NCBI GenBank assembly: GCA_017633255.1
Contig: JAGBPS010000026.1
Location: 62,001 to 126,000, forward strand
Origin: Bacteroidales bacterium
Lineage (GTDB): Bacteria > Bacteroidota > Bacteroidia > Bacteroidales > WCHB1-69
Reading direction: 5' to 3'
DNA: 64,000 bases
Shown: in pieces, positions 17,104 through 25,300 of the stretch
Position numbering within the stretch: the first letter of the stretch is position 1
How the letters are laid out: each line of letters opens with the position of its first letter
Made by a program: the position numbers and the translations under genes
The notes under the pieces: model-generated
What the model was told of the DNA's origin: nothing
What the model saw: the letters and a program-made list of their open reading frames with translations, nothing else
The model's database searches: none

Positions 17104-17111
17104 TAATTTTG
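17104..17111 (+). promoter_or_regulatory. -7 element TAATTTTG of the small lipoprotein
   Basis: TAATTTTG ends 21 bases before the ATG at 17133. Confidence 0.65.
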
Positions 17112-17132
17112 CGAAGCAAAAAATAGTGTTAT

Positions 17133-17507
17133 ATGAAAAATAAAATTGCCCTTTTTGCAACCATAATAGTTGCATTATTTATGGTATCATGTGAAAAAGA
17201 TAACAGTAAAGACTATAACAATCCTTCTGATAATTCAGAATATTATGTCAGATATACTGTATCAGCCACATATCCTTATATTTTTAGCGATGTTAAATAT
17301 GCAGATGTAAATGGAACAGGAAGTTTTATGAATTACCAAACTCGCCACTGGACAGAAACAATTGGACCAGTTAAAAAAGGTTTTAATGCATATGTAAAAA
17401 ATGAAAAAGGAACTGCGACTGATAAAATTGAAGTTTCAAAAAACGGTGGTCCATTTGCAATAAAAGCAAGCGGAAATAACAGCGCATCATATAGTATCGA
17501 TTTTTGA
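17133..17507 (+). CDS. Small hypothetical lipoprotein
   Basis: A 124-residue protein with a signal peptide and lipobox (LFMVSC, Cys at about residue 20), followed by an Asn/Ser/Asp-rich linker and a compact domain with predicted beta strands (YYVRYTVSATYPY, ETIGPVKKGFNAYVKNE, GGPFAIKASG). The serine/aspartate after the Cys is compatible with outer-membrane sorting. I do not recognise a family. Base composition is more A+T-rich than the neighbouring fic gene, and the gene sits among toxin-antitoxin relics, so recent acquisition is possible. Confidence 0.75.
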   Translation: MKNKIALFATIIVALFMVSCEKDNSKDYNNPSDNSEYYVRYTVSATYPYIFSDVKYADVNGTGSFMNYQTRHWTETIGPVKKGFNAYVKNEKGTATDKIEVSKNGGPFAIKASGNNSASYSIDF

Positions 17508-17578
17508 AATTAATATATATTCTCCCAATTTCATAATGCAGTACCTATCCATAAAATAAAACTACTGCTTTTTTATGC

Positions 17579-17761
17579 TCACGCCCAATAGAATATATCC
17601 CCCTTGTTAACAAGAGAGTGAATTTTCCATCGAATTGTTGAAGTTGGAATGCTAGGAGAGTAGCTCCGATAGAAATCCGCAATCTAATTGGATGTTATTT
17701 GTACCCTATCAAACAATGTGTTATATAACTTGTCTATATGTAATGTGTCATACATATTCAT
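17579..17761 (-). pseudogene. Remnant of an AbiEi-like antitoxin gene
   Basis: Reading the minus strand from ATG at 17759-17761 (or 17755 with AAGG in front) gives one frame interrupted by TAG at 17684-17686 and closed by TGA at 17579-17581. The part after the TAG, IADFYRSYSPSIP then TSTIRWKIHSLVNKGDIF, matches the winged-helix start of AbiEi/DUF6577-type antitoxins (the pattern STxxWRIxxLVxxGxI). Full relatives are about 200 residues, so the rest is lost. About 100 bases upstream lie two GCACTTT palindromes that may be its former operator. The gene is beyond repair by a single change. Confidence 0.55.
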
Positions 17762-17858
17762 CCTTTTTTTGTGGGTGCCCAAGACACACAAATTTTCGTC
17801 AATAAATCAAAATAATTGCCGATAATTTGTTTTTGTAAACAACAATAACATTTTCAAT

Positions 17859-17910
17859 ATTGCACTTTTAGAAGTGCAATAAAATAATAAAAGAGCACTT
17901 TCCAAAGTGC
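17859..17910. promoter_or_regulatory. Two tandem GCACTTT palindromes, likely operator
   Basis: ATTGCACTT-TTAG-AAGTGCAAT (17859-17880) and GCACTTT-CC-AAAGTGC (17895-17910) share the half-site GCACTT at a 35-base centre spacing. They precede the AbiEi-like remnant on the minus strand. Binding by an AbiEi-type autorepressor is inference. The remaining gene-free sequence between 17911 and 18124 shows nothing I can name. Confidence 0.6.
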
Positions 17911-18124
17911 AATTAATTCAAATCGTGTTATGCCAAAATCGCCACGCCTCCGACACCCGTATCGGTCTGATGGATAGCACGGTGCCCATTGAGGCATTGG
18001 TGAGCGTGTAGTAGGAGATTGCCTTTATCGAGAGCATGGTCCGTCCTATAGAATGATTAAAAAACAAACAGAATGTTCTTTGTAATTTTAGGAGAAAAAC
18101 TTGCAAGGTTTAAAAGAAGATGTG

Positions 18125-18132
18125 TATCTTTG
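18125..18132 (+). promoter_or_regulatory. -7 element TATCTTTG of the orphan antitoxin-like gene
   Basis: TATCTTTG ends 22 bases before the ATG at 18155, the same spacing as in front of the related gene at 14434. Confidence 0.6.
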
Positions 18133-18154
18133 CAAAAGAAATTATTAGACTGTC

Positions 18155-18334
18155 ATGGAACATAAATATTCACAAGAAGAACCTGAAATCCAAAAAGTTA
18201 GCGATTCTGTTGGCCCTCGTGTGTGTTCTATCAAAGAGGCCCAGCGAAGAAGCATGACTCTTGACCAGTTTACTGGCAAACTATATGCAATGGTGGATGC
18301 GTTTTACAAAGCAAAGGGTAGCCTGTATCATTAA
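18155..18334 (+). CDS. Orphan antitoxin-like small protein
   Basis: A 59-residue protein (MEHKYSQEEPEIQKVSD...). Its C-terminal half RRSMTLDQFTGKLYAMVDAFY lines up with ERSMTLDELDTHLTELIHDHF of the antitoxin at 14434: both have SMTLD, a following amphipathic helix and an aromatic end. The promoter and spacing also match. No toxin follows; hairpin repeats begin directly after the stop. It may be a solitary antitoxin or the remains of a pair. The call rests on the shared helix and promoter only. Confidence 0.55.
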   Translation: MEHKYSQEEPEIQKVSDSVGPRVCSIKEAQRRSMTLDQFTGKLYAMVDAFYKAKGSLYH

Positions 18335-18720
18335 TATTAAGCTTCGTTGGCCTATACGGCTTGTGTGCTCACCACACTGTGTGGTATTGCCCATGTGTAT
18401 TGCGACAGGAGGTATTCTTGCAGTCCTGAAGGACTGCAAGGCTTGGTAGAAAAGGAATGTCGCATTAATATTTTCGCAGGCCTTTAGGTCTGCGGGCAGA
18501 AGGGTTCCGCAATTTACCATTATTTTGCCCGCACACCTCTGGCGTGCGAATGGGGTGTATGGTCAACGCAATTCTACCAAGCCCTGCACTCCTGACTGAG
18601 TGCATTCGTCATTGCCTGAATGATTACGGCATCAAAGATGCAACATGTCAGTAATCCCAGTTGTTTGTAGGGTGTTAATTGCACCTAACGGTGCGTGAAG
18701 TGTCTACGACACTTTTAAGG
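18335..18720. repeat. Nested palindromic intergenic element
   Basis: A gene-free stretch with stacked inverted repeats. CTTGCAGTCC-TGAA-GGACTGCAAG (18417-18440) is perfect. Its right edge starts the outer arm GGCTTGGTAGAA (18440-18451), whose complement TTCTACCAAGCC is at 18572-18583; between them lie GCAGGCC..GGTCTGC and GCACACCTCTGGCGTGC hairpins. Later come GCACCTAACGGTGC and AGTGTCTACGACACT. The element differs in sequence from the GGGGTTAATAGGAT family but has the same style. Confidence 0.65.
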
Positions 18721-18731
18721 TATAAAAAAAG

Positions 18732-18751
18732 GGAGGTTGAAACCAACCTCC
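18732..18751 (-). terminator. Terminator of rpsO-pnp
   Basis: An 8-bp stem GGAGGTTG/CAACCTCC with a 4-base loop is flanked by seven A and seven T residues, so it can work on both strands; it lies 16 bases past the pnp stop codon. Confidence 0.85.
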
Positions 18752-18766
18752 TTTTTTTATTGAGAA

Positions 18767-21004
18767 TTATTTGTTTTCGGCTTTTCTCGGACCTCTGGGA
18801 TGGTTGCCACGGGGACCACCATTGTGGTTACCACCGTTGCCATTGCCGCTGGGTCTCGGCTTGCGTTCGGGCTCCACATAACCTTCCGGCTTGGGAAGCA
18901 GGGCCTTGTGAGACAGCTTGTACTTGCCGGTCTTTTCGTCGATGGCGATCAACTTCACCTCGATTTCGTCACCAACGGAAAGAATGCCGTCGAAGCTTTC
19001 CAAACGGCGGTATTCCATCTCGGAGATGTGCATCATACCGTCCTGGCCAGGCAGGAATTCAATGAATGCGCCAAAGGGCAGGATGCTCTTCACCACACCT
19101 TTGTATGTTTCGCCCACCTCAGGAACCTGGGTAATAGCCTTGATCTTGGCAACAGCTGCGTTGATGTCATCGACATTGGCGGCGGCGATATCCACCACGC
19201 CAAATTCGCCCACTTCCTCGATATTGATAGTGGTGTTGGTCTCACGCTGCATTTCCTGGATAATCTTGCCACCAGGGCCAATGATAGCGCCGATGAATTC
19301 TTTCGGAACCTTCATCTGGACGATACGCGGCACGAAAGGCTTGTAATCCTCTCTCGGAGCGGGCATGGCCTCTTTGATTTTGTTCAGGATGAACAGACGG
19401 CCTCTCTTGGCCTGTTCCAATGCCTCGGCCATTCTTTCGGAGGAAAGACCGTTGATCTTGATATCCATCTGGCAGGCGGTGATACCGTCTTCGGTGCCGC
19501 AAACCTTGAAGTCCATGTCGCCGAGGTGGTCTTCATCACCCAGAATATCGGAGAGGATGGCGTATTTGCCAGTTTCTTCGTCGGTAATCAGACCCATAGC
19601 GATACCTGAAACGGGTTTCTTCATCTTCACACCGCAATCCAGCAGGGCCAGTGTGCCGGCGCAAACTGTAGCCATGGAGGAGCTACCGTTGGATTCCAGA
19701 ATGTCGGAAACGATACGCACGGTATAGGGGAAATCGGGGTCGTCAAACGGAATCATCGGCTTCAGGGCGCGGTTGGCCAGGTTGCCGTGACCGATTTCGC
19801 GACGGCCGGTGCTACGGATGGGCTTCACTTCACCCACTGAGAACGGCGGGAAGTTATAGTGGAGCAAAAAGCGGTTAGTGCCTTCAATGATGGCGCCGTC
19901 AATCACCTGCTCATCTAACTTGGTACCGAGGGTACAGGTAGCCAGTGACTGGGTTTCACCACGGGTGAAGATGGCTGAACCATGGGCTGAGGGCAGGTAG
20001 TCGGTCTCAATCCAGATAGGACGGATTTCATCCATCTTACGGCCATCGAGACGTACGCGGTCATTCAGAATCATATTACGCATGGCGTGATACTGAACAT
20101 CGTGGTAGTAACGCTGCACCATGGGTTCTTTCTCTTCGCGTTCCTCTTCGGGAATGGTTTCCAGAAATTCGGCATAAACAGCGTCGAAAGCATCGTTGCG
20201 TTCGTGTTTGCCCATGAAAGATTTGGCGATGGCATAAACCTTGTCGTAGGTTTCTTTATTTACGCGTTCGCGTAATTCCTCATCGTTGTGCTCATGGCAG
20301 TACTCGCGTTTTGGATTGGCTTTTTCTACCTTAGCTGCCAGATCCAACTGGGCTTGGCATTGGATTTTGATAGCCTGGTGGGCGAAATTCAGCGCATCCA
20401 CCATATCCTGTTCGGAGATTTCCTTCATCTCGCCTTCTACCATCATGATGTTGTCCATGGAAGCGGCTACAATCATGTCGATGTCAGAGTTCTCCATCTG
20501 CTCCACGGTGGGGTTAATCAGCATCTGACCATTCACGCGACCCACTCTCACTTCGGAGATAGGACCTTCGAAGGGAATGTTGGAAACTGCCAATGCGGAA
20601 GAGGCTGCCAAGCAGGCCAAGGCATCGGGCAGGTTGTTGGTGTCACCGGAAATCAGGGTAACCAACACTTGTGTTTCAGCGTGGAAATTGCTGGGGAACA
20701 AAGGTCTGAGGGCGCGGTCAACGAGACGGGCAATCAGAATTTCATATTCAGAGGGACGGGCCTCACGTTTGAAGAAACCGCCGGGGAAACGACCAACGGC
20801 TCCGTATTTTTCTTGATATTCGACTTGCAGTGGCATGAAGTCCACATTCTCGGCGGCGTCTTTCTTGCAGCAAACGGTAGCCAGCAGCATGGTGTTGCCC
20901 ATTTTCACGACAGCGGAGCCGTCGGCCTGCTTGGCTAACTTGCCGGTCTCAATCGTCACCTGACGGCCGTCACCCAAGTCAAAAGTTGTATTTATTCCTA
21001 ACAT
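18767..21004 (-). CDS. pnp: Polyribonucleotide nucleotidyltransferase (PNPase)
   Basis: A 745-residue PNPase, the 3'-5' phosphorolytic exoribonuclease and component of RNA degradation. Order: first RNase PH domain ([25 protein letters not shown] at the start), helical domain (about 230-320), second RNase PH domain with [20 protein letters not shown] and the [13 protein letters not shown] metal site (about 500), KH domain with [11 protein letters not shown] (about 575), S1 domain from about 635. The tail after the S1 domain is Gly/Asn/Pro/Arg-rich ([14 protein letters not shown]), typical of RNA-binding extensions in Bacteroidota proteins. Downstream of rpsO, the classical arrangement. Confidence 0.97.
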   Translation of the reverse strand: MLGINTTFDLGDGRQVTIETGKLAKQADGSAVVKMGNTMLLATVCCKKDAAENVDFMPLQVEYQEKYGAVGRFPGGFFKREARPSEYEILIARLVDRALRPLFPSNFHAETQVLVTLISGDTNNLPDALACLAASSALAVSNIPFEGPISEVRVGRVNGQMLINPTVEQMENSDIDMIVAASMDNIMMVEGEMKEISEQDMVDALNFAHQAIKIQCQAQLDLAAKVEKANPKREYCHEHNDEELRERVNKETYDKVYAIAKSFMGKHERNDAFDAVYAEFLETIPEEEREEKEPMVQRYYHDVQYHAMRNMILNDRVRLDGRKMDEIRPIWIETDYLPSAHGSAIFTRGETQSLATCTLGTKLDEQVIDGAIIEGTNRFLLHYNFPPFSVGEVKPIRSTGRREIGHGNLANRALKPMIPFDDPDFPYTVRIVSDILESNGSSSMATVCAGTLALLDCGVKMKKPVSGIAMGLITDEETGKYAILSDILGDEDHLGDMDFKVCGTEDGITACQMDIKINGLSSERMAEALEQAKRGRLFILNKIKEAMPAPREDYKPFVPRIVQMKVPKEFIGAIIGPGGKIIQEMQRETNTTINIEEVGEFGVVDIAAANVDDINAAVAKIKAITQVPEVGETYKGVVKSILPFGAFIEFLPGQDGMMHISEMEYRRLESFDGILSVGDEIEVKLIAIDEKTGKYKLSHKALLPKPEGYVEPERKPRPSGNGNGGNHNGGPRGNHPRGPRKAENK

Positions 21005-21051
21005 TGTTTTCTTTCTTTAAAATGATAAAACTGAGCATAAAATAATAGCAA

Positions 21052-21080
21052 GAAAGGCAATTTGGAAGAAATTGCCTTTC
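21052..21080 (-). terminator. Hairpin between rpsO and pnp
   Basis: A perfect 12-bp inverted repeat GAAAGGCAATTT/AAATTGCCTTTC with a 5-base loop stands 24 bases after the rpsO stop. The T-tract after it on the minus strand is broken, so partial termination or RNase III-type processing, as known for rpsO-pnp elsewhere, is more likely than full termination. Confidence 0.6.
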
Positions 21081-21103
21081 ATTTTTACATTATGCGGTGC
21101 AAA

Positions 21104-21373
21104 TTATTTTCTTAAACCTAACTTCTTGATGATAGCTCTGTAGCGTTCGATGTCTTGTTCCTTCAAGTATTCGAGCATTCTTTTTCTCTTACCCACGAGA
21201 GCGATCAAGGAACGTTTTGTAACAAGGTCTTTCTTGTTGGTTTTCATGTGTTCCGTAAGGTGTTTGATACGGTGGGTGAAAAGAGCGATCTGGCTTTCAG
21301 GTGAGCCGGTATCAACTTGGCTTTGTCCGTAATCTGCGAAAATCTTCTGTTTAACTTCTGTTGATAAGTACAT
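21104..21373 (-). CDS. rpsO: 30S ribosomal protein S15
   Basis: An 89-residue S15, a primary 16S rRNA-binding protein of the small-subunit platform. Signatures DTGSPESQIALFTHRI and LVGKRKRMLEYLK are intact, and length is exactly usual. It precedes pnp with a 99-base gap that holds a long hairpin. Transcribed from a TACTTTTG -7 element 50 bases upstream. Confidence 0.98.
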   Translation of the reverse strand: MYLSTEVKQKIFADYGQSQVDTGSPESQIALFTHRIKHLTEHMKTNKKDLVTKRSLIALVGKRKRMLEYLKEQDIERYRAIIKKLGLRK

Positions 21374-21422
21374 AATAAATTTCTCTTTTTAAACTTTTTT
21401 GTTACAATTCTTTTTCGGGGTG

Positions 21423-21430
21423 CAAAAGTA
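21423..21430 (-). promoter_or_regulatory. -7 element TACTTTTG of rpsO
   Basis: TACTTTTG on the minus strand, 50 bases before the rpsO ATG; same octamer as for serC and the initiator tRNA. Confidence 0.65.
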
Positions 21431-21580
21431 CAATTTTTTTCGTTATCATCAACATATATTTATAAGAAATTTTTTTTGAGGAAAAAACTGATGAAAAGGG
21501 TATTAATATCATCTTGTTTATAGACGGGAAATGCGATGTGGTTTAATTCGAATTTTTAAGTTTTACTTTGTGATTGTAGC

Positions 21581-22042
21581 GTGCCTTTGGCACGCAGGGT
21601 TAGGGTTGATTGCCGTGTGCCCCACACTGCGCAACTTCGTTGCTTGTGAGGGGTTAATAGGATGTCGTGTCTTCGACACGTATGTGTTGCTTGCACATCC
21701 TCGTGCCTTGGATTTGCACTATCGTGTCTTCGGCACGCGTGTGTTGCTTGCACATCTTCGTACCTAGGACTTGCACTATCGTGCTTGTGCGGATGTCGTG
21801 CCTTCGGCACGCAGGACTAGTGTCGCTTGTCGTGTGCCCCACACTGCGCAACTTCGTTGCTTGTGAGGGGTTAATAGGATATCGTGTCGAAGACACGTAT
21901 GTGTTGCTTGCACATCCTCGTGCCTTGGACATGCACTATCATGCATGTGCGGATGTTGTGTCTTCGACACGAGGAGGGTGTGCGTCTCTACGTATCTTAC
22001 AAAGGCGCTGTCGTGTTTGTGCGGATGTCGTGCCTTCGGCAC
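21581..22042. repeat. Left block of 217-bp REP-like tandem repeats
   Basis: A 217-bp unit (21581-21797) is followed by a second, rearranged unit from 21798. Each holds hairpin GTGCCTTYGGCAC, a CCCCACAC...GTGAGGGG stem enclosing GCNAC/GTNGC arms, GGGGTTAATAGGAT, hairpin CGTGTCTTCGACACG and one or two copies of a 57-bp sub-repeat (TATGTGTTGCTTGCACATC). The homology with the right block starts about 24 bases before the first unit (TAAGTTTTA). Apparent reading frames here are repeat artefacts. Confidence 0.85.
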
Positions 22043-22136
22043 TCAATTGATACAAGCTGGATTTCTTGTGTTTAGGGTCTTTGATGTGCGGTGAGACATA
22101 TGCTGCGATGTCTGCTGTGTGATATCTACTTTGATG

Positions 22137-22195
22137 CGTGCTGAAAGCACGATATCCTATTAACCCTCACAAGCGCGTCAGCGCGTAGTGTGGGG
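22137..22195. repeat. Inverted REP-like copy at the 3' end of the transposase gene
   Basis: Read on the minus strand this is CCCCACACT, a GCGC-rich stem-loop, GAGGGTTAATAGGAT and hairpin CGTGCTTTCAGCACG. It is the same core as in the blocks but in opposite orientation, 44 bases from the transposase stop codon. A further small hairpin CGTGCCGAAGGTACG lies at 22221-22235. Confidence 0.8.
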
Positions 22196-22238
22196 TAGAG
22201 TGGTGTGTGTGGAAAACCAGCGTGCCGAAGGTACGCTA

Positions 22239-22691
22239 CTACTTGTCTTGCAGGAAGTAGCGTTTGTCGATAGGTATTCCATTGCTCTCTATGAAAGCTC
22301 TATATTCTTCTGCAAAGGAAAATCGTTGATGGTGCTCTTTTTGTCGAATGATATAGTTTACTATTTTGTCTTTGTCATGAAGATTATAGCTGAAGCCAGC
22401 ATATTCGTGACCCCAGCCGCGAAAGTTTGGAAAGTGAGCGTTGGCTTTCATCCATTTGGAACTGTCGGTCTTCACTCGCTGTACAAAAGATGCCAACGAC
22501 AATGTAGACGGTAGTGATACGAAAAGATGAATATGGTCGGGCATACCGCCTATACGGTAGGTTTGGCAGTGGAGATTTTTGGCAATGCCATATATGTAGG
22601 CATATAGCTCTCGCTCATACTCTGCTGAGATTGTCATTTCGCTGCGAAAGGTGCGGAAGACGATGTGATAATAAGATGTTGTGTAACTCAT
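22239..22691 (-). CDS. Y1 (HUH) transposase, REP-associated/IS200-IS605 type
   Basis: A 150-residue single-strand transposase. The HUH pair is HIH in MPDHIHLFVSLP (about residues 62-66) and the catalytic tyrosine with its partner Gln is in VNYIIRQKEHH (YxxxQ, as in IS608 TnpA). SSKWMK, GWGHEYAGFSY and the ending SFAEEYRAFIESNGI are typical of this family. The ATG at 22689-22691 starts MSYTTSYYHIV; an earlier in-frame start would translate the neighbouring repeat. It appears intact. Direct repeats on one side and an inverted copy on the other make a REP-associated (RAYT-like) role more likely than an ordinary IS, and no tnpB accompanies it. Confidence 0.88.
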   Translation of the reverse strand: MSYTTSYYHIVFRTFRSEMTISAEYERELYAYIYGIAKNLHCQTYRIGGMPDHIHLFVSLPSTLSLASFVQRVKTDSSKWMKANAHFPNFRGWGHEYAGFSYNLHDKDKIVNYIIRQKEHHQRFSFAEEYRAFIESNGIPIDKRYFLQDK

Positions 22692-22720
22692 AAGTTTAAG
22701 TTTTATGTTGTGATTGTAGC

Positions 22721-23325
22721 GTGCCTTTGGCACGCAGGGTTAGGGTTGATTGCCGTGTGCCCCACACTGCGCGACTTCGTCGCTTGTGAGGGGTTAATAG
22801 GATGTCGTGTCTTCGACACGTATGTGTTGCTTGCACTTCCTCGTGCCTTGGACATGCACTGTCGTGCCTTCGGCACGTATGTGTTGCTTGCACATCTTCG
22901 TACCTAGGACTTGCACTATCGTGCTTGTGCGGATGTCGTGCCTTTGGCACGCAGGACTAGTGTCGCTTGTCGTGTGCCCCACACTGCGCGACTTCGTCGC
23001 TTGTGAGGGGTTAATAGGATGCCGTGTCTTCGACACGTATGTGTTGCTTGCACATCCTCGTGCCTTGGACATGCACTGTCGTGCCTTCGGCATGCGTGTG
23101 TTGCTTGCACATCTTCGTACCTAGGACTTGCACTATCGTGCATGTGCGGATGTCGTGCCTTCGGCACGCGGGATTGGGGTTGCTTGTCGTGTGCCCCACA
23201 CTGCGCGACTTCGTCGCTTGTGAGGGGTTAATAGGATATCGTGTCTTCGACACGGGGAGGGTATGCGTCTCTACGTATCTTACAAAGGCACTATCGTGCT
23301 TGTGCGGATGTCGTGCCTTCGGCAC
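22721..23325. repeat. Right block of 217-bp REP-like tandem repeats
   Basis: Three units start at 22721, 22938 and 23155, each 217 bases apart; the third is cut short and ends in the same CTACGTATCTTACAAAGGC tail as the left block. The block is upstream of the transposase gene on its strand and begins 30 bases before its ATG. Unit-to-unit differences fall in paired stem positions (GCAAC/GTTGC on the left, GCGAC/GTCGC on the right). Confidence 0.85.
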
Positions 23326-23451
23326 ATCTTTCGTGCATGTTATATTAAACGATTTTATAAATATAATATTATACAACATAAAATAAAAATATTATAAACT
23401 ATATAAATTTGTTTTTCGCTATTCGTCATTAGGTGATTTCAAAAAATGTGT

Positions 23452-23459
23452 TATTTTTG
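23452..23459 (+). promoter_or_regulatory. Possible -7 element TATTTTTG of the ygiQ-like gene
   Basis: TATTTTTG ends one base before the ATGATG start, which would make the transcript leaderless. No good -33 TTTG is seen at the right distance, so chance is possible. Confidence 0.35.
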
Positions 23460-23460
23460 C

Positions 23461-25200
23461 ATGATGAAACATTTTTTGCCGATAACGAAGAAAGAACTGG
23501 ACTATCTCGGCTGGGACGAGGTGGATGTGGTCCTGATTTCAGGGGATGCCTACGTGGACCATCCCTCGTTCGCTGCTGCGGTCATAGGACGTACGTTGGA
23601 GGCCCGGGGTTATCGGGTGGCCATTCTGCCGCAACCGAACTGGCAGGACGACCTTCGCGATTTCAAGAAACTGGGTAAACCGCGGCTTTTCTTCGGCATC
23701 ACTGCCGGCAACATGGACTCGATGGTCAACCATTACACCGCCTTCAAGCGTTTGCGCAGCGATGACGCCTATACACCTGGCGGACAGGCGGGCTTTCGGC
23801 CTGATTATGCGACCATTGTGTATTCGAAGATTGTGCGGCAGTTGTTCCCCGATGTGCCCATCGTCATCGGTGGGGTAGAGGCTTCGATGCGCCGTCTGGC
23901 CCATTACGATTATTGGAGCGACAGTTTCAAACCGTCTATCTTGCAGGAGAGTGGGGCGGATATATTAATATATGGTATGGGAGAAAGGCCGATTATGGCG
24001 GTGGCAAAGGCGATAGAGCAGGGCGACTGGCGTTCGCGACTGCTCGATATTCCGCAAATCGGCTATATGAGATCCGAGGTGGAGGCTTATCGGGGAAGTG
24101 CGGAAACTGTTTTTCTGCATTCTTTTGAAGAAGAAAAAAAAGACAAACGGAAATACGCCGAGGATTTTGTGCTGTTCGAAAAAGAAAGCAACAAGCGTCG
24201 GCAGCGGACGCTGATTCAACCTTGCGAAAATAATTTCTTGGTGATTAATCCGCCATACGATACGCCCACAGAGGAGGAAATGGACCAATTTTCCTTTTTC
24301 GACCGGATGATGAACGCTCCGCATCCCAAATATCTGAAGCGTGGAGCGATTCCGGCTTTTGAGATGATCAAGAACTCCATCAATATCCATCGGGGTTGCT
24401 TTGGAGGTTGCAGTTTCTGCGCCATCGCTGCTCATCAGGGCAAGTATGTGGCCTCACGCTCTGAAAAGTCTATTTTAGCTGAGGTGGAGGACTTGGCACA
24501 GCGGGACTATTTCAAAGGGCACATCTCCGATTTGGGAGGTCCGTCGGCCAACATGTACCGTATGCGGGGCAAGAATCCCGAACTGTGCGAGCGTTGTCCG
24601 CGTCCTTCCTGTATCTTTCCGAAGGTATGTAAAAATCTGAATATCAATCATAAACCGGTTATAGAACTCTATCGGAAAGCGGCTAAAGTCAAGGGAGTGA
24701 AACACATCACTATTGGTAGCGGTATCCGTTACGACATGCTTTTGAGCGATGCGCAGACCGACAAGGAAAATGGCTTGAGCGACTATATCCGCGAGGTGGT
24801 GAACCATCATGTATCAGGGCGACTGAAGGTGGCACCGGAGCATACCGCCTCCCATGTGCTGCAGAAGATGCGCAAACCCGAGTTTGAGCAATTCCATCGT
24901 TTTCTGGAGAAATTCAACCAAGCCAATCGACAGTCGGGCAAGAACCAGCAGCTGATACCGTATTTTATTTCCTCACATCCGGGGTGTACCATGCAGGATA
25001 TGAAGGAGTTGTCAAAGTTATCGCATCAGAATCATCTGATGACGGAGCAAGTACAGGATTTCACACCCACGCCCATGACTTATTCCACTGCCATGTATTA
25101 TTTGGGCTTCGACCCCTACACCGGCGAGAAGGTACACGTAGCCCGTGACCTGCGGGAAAAAAGAGAGCAGAATGGATGGTTCTTTACGAAGAAGAAGTAA
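23461..25200 (+). CDS. ygiQ: YgiQ family radical SAM protein
   Basis: A 579-residue protein of the YgiQ/UPF0313 family. The N-terminal B12-binding-like region (KKELDYLGWDEVDVVLISGDAYVDHPSF) is followed by the radical SAM core with the cluster motif CFGGCSFC at about residue 315, and the family stretches HQGKYVASRSE, GSGIRYDM and KVAPEHT. The reaction is unknown; the cluster motif predicts SAM cleavage to a 5'-deoxyadenosyl radical. Two adjacent ATG codons can start it. Full length, single gene, with the repeat block ending about 135 bases upstream. Confidence 0.93.
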   Translation: MMKHFLPITKKELDYLGWDEVDVVLISGDAYVDHPSFAAAVIGRTLEARGYRVAILPQPNWQDDLRDFKKLGKPRLFFGITAGNMDSMVNHYTAFKRLRSDDAYTPGGQAGFRPDYATIVYSKIVRQLFPDVPIVIGGVEASMRRLAHYDYWSDSFKPSILQESGADILIYGMGERPIMAVAKAIEQGDWRSRLLDIPQIGYMRSEVEAYRGSAETVFLHSFEEEKKDKRKYAEDFVLFEKESNKRRQRTLIQPCENNFLVINPPYDTPTEEEMDQFSFFDRMMNAPHPKYLKRGAIPAFEMIKNSINIHRGCFGGCSFCAIAAHQGKYVASRSEKSILAEVEDLAQRDYFKGHISDLGGPSANMYRMRGKNPELCERCPRPSCIFPKVCKNLNINHKPVIELYRKAAKVKGVKHITIGSGIRYDMLLSDAQTDKENGLSDYIREVVNHHVSGRLKVAPEHTASHVLQKMRKPEFEQFHRFLEKFNQANRQSGKNQQLIPYFISSHPGCTMQDMKELSKLSHQNHLMTEQVQDFTPTPMTYSTAMYYLGFDPYTGEKVHVARDLREKREQNGWFFTKKK

Positions 25201-25266
25201 ATAATCATTGTTGATCAGTGTAAGGTAATCATTTTTTTCAAAAAAAAATAAAAAAAAAACGACAGA

Positions 25267-25300
25267 TTTGATTGTCATATCAAATAATTTCATAATTTTG
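25267..25300 (+). promoter_or_regulatory. Promoter of the lipoprotein/barrel pair
   Basis: TTTG at 25267-25270 and TAATTTTG at 25293-25300. The start codon is about 200 bases away at 25502, so the leader is long; CGCCC (25476-25480) and GGGCG (25492-25496) can pair just before the ATG. The rest of 25201-25501 shows nothing else. Confidence 0.55.

Noticed and set aside
17918-18106. Minus-strand frame containing a peptide starting MLSIKAISYYTLTNASMG
   Set aside because: No promoter, ribosome site or recognisable family; the opposite strand reads equally protein-like, so it may be a decayed fragment but cannot be supported.
22239-22733. Longer transposase start adding 14 residues
   Set aside because: The extension translates the edge of the flanking repeat; MSYTTSYYHIV is the usual start for this family.
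21531-23386. Several 60-127 codon reading frames on both strands within the repeat blocks
   Set aside because: They run through tandem hairpin repeats, share the same peptide periodicity in several frames and lack promoters or ribosome sites; they are by-products of the 217-bp unit.
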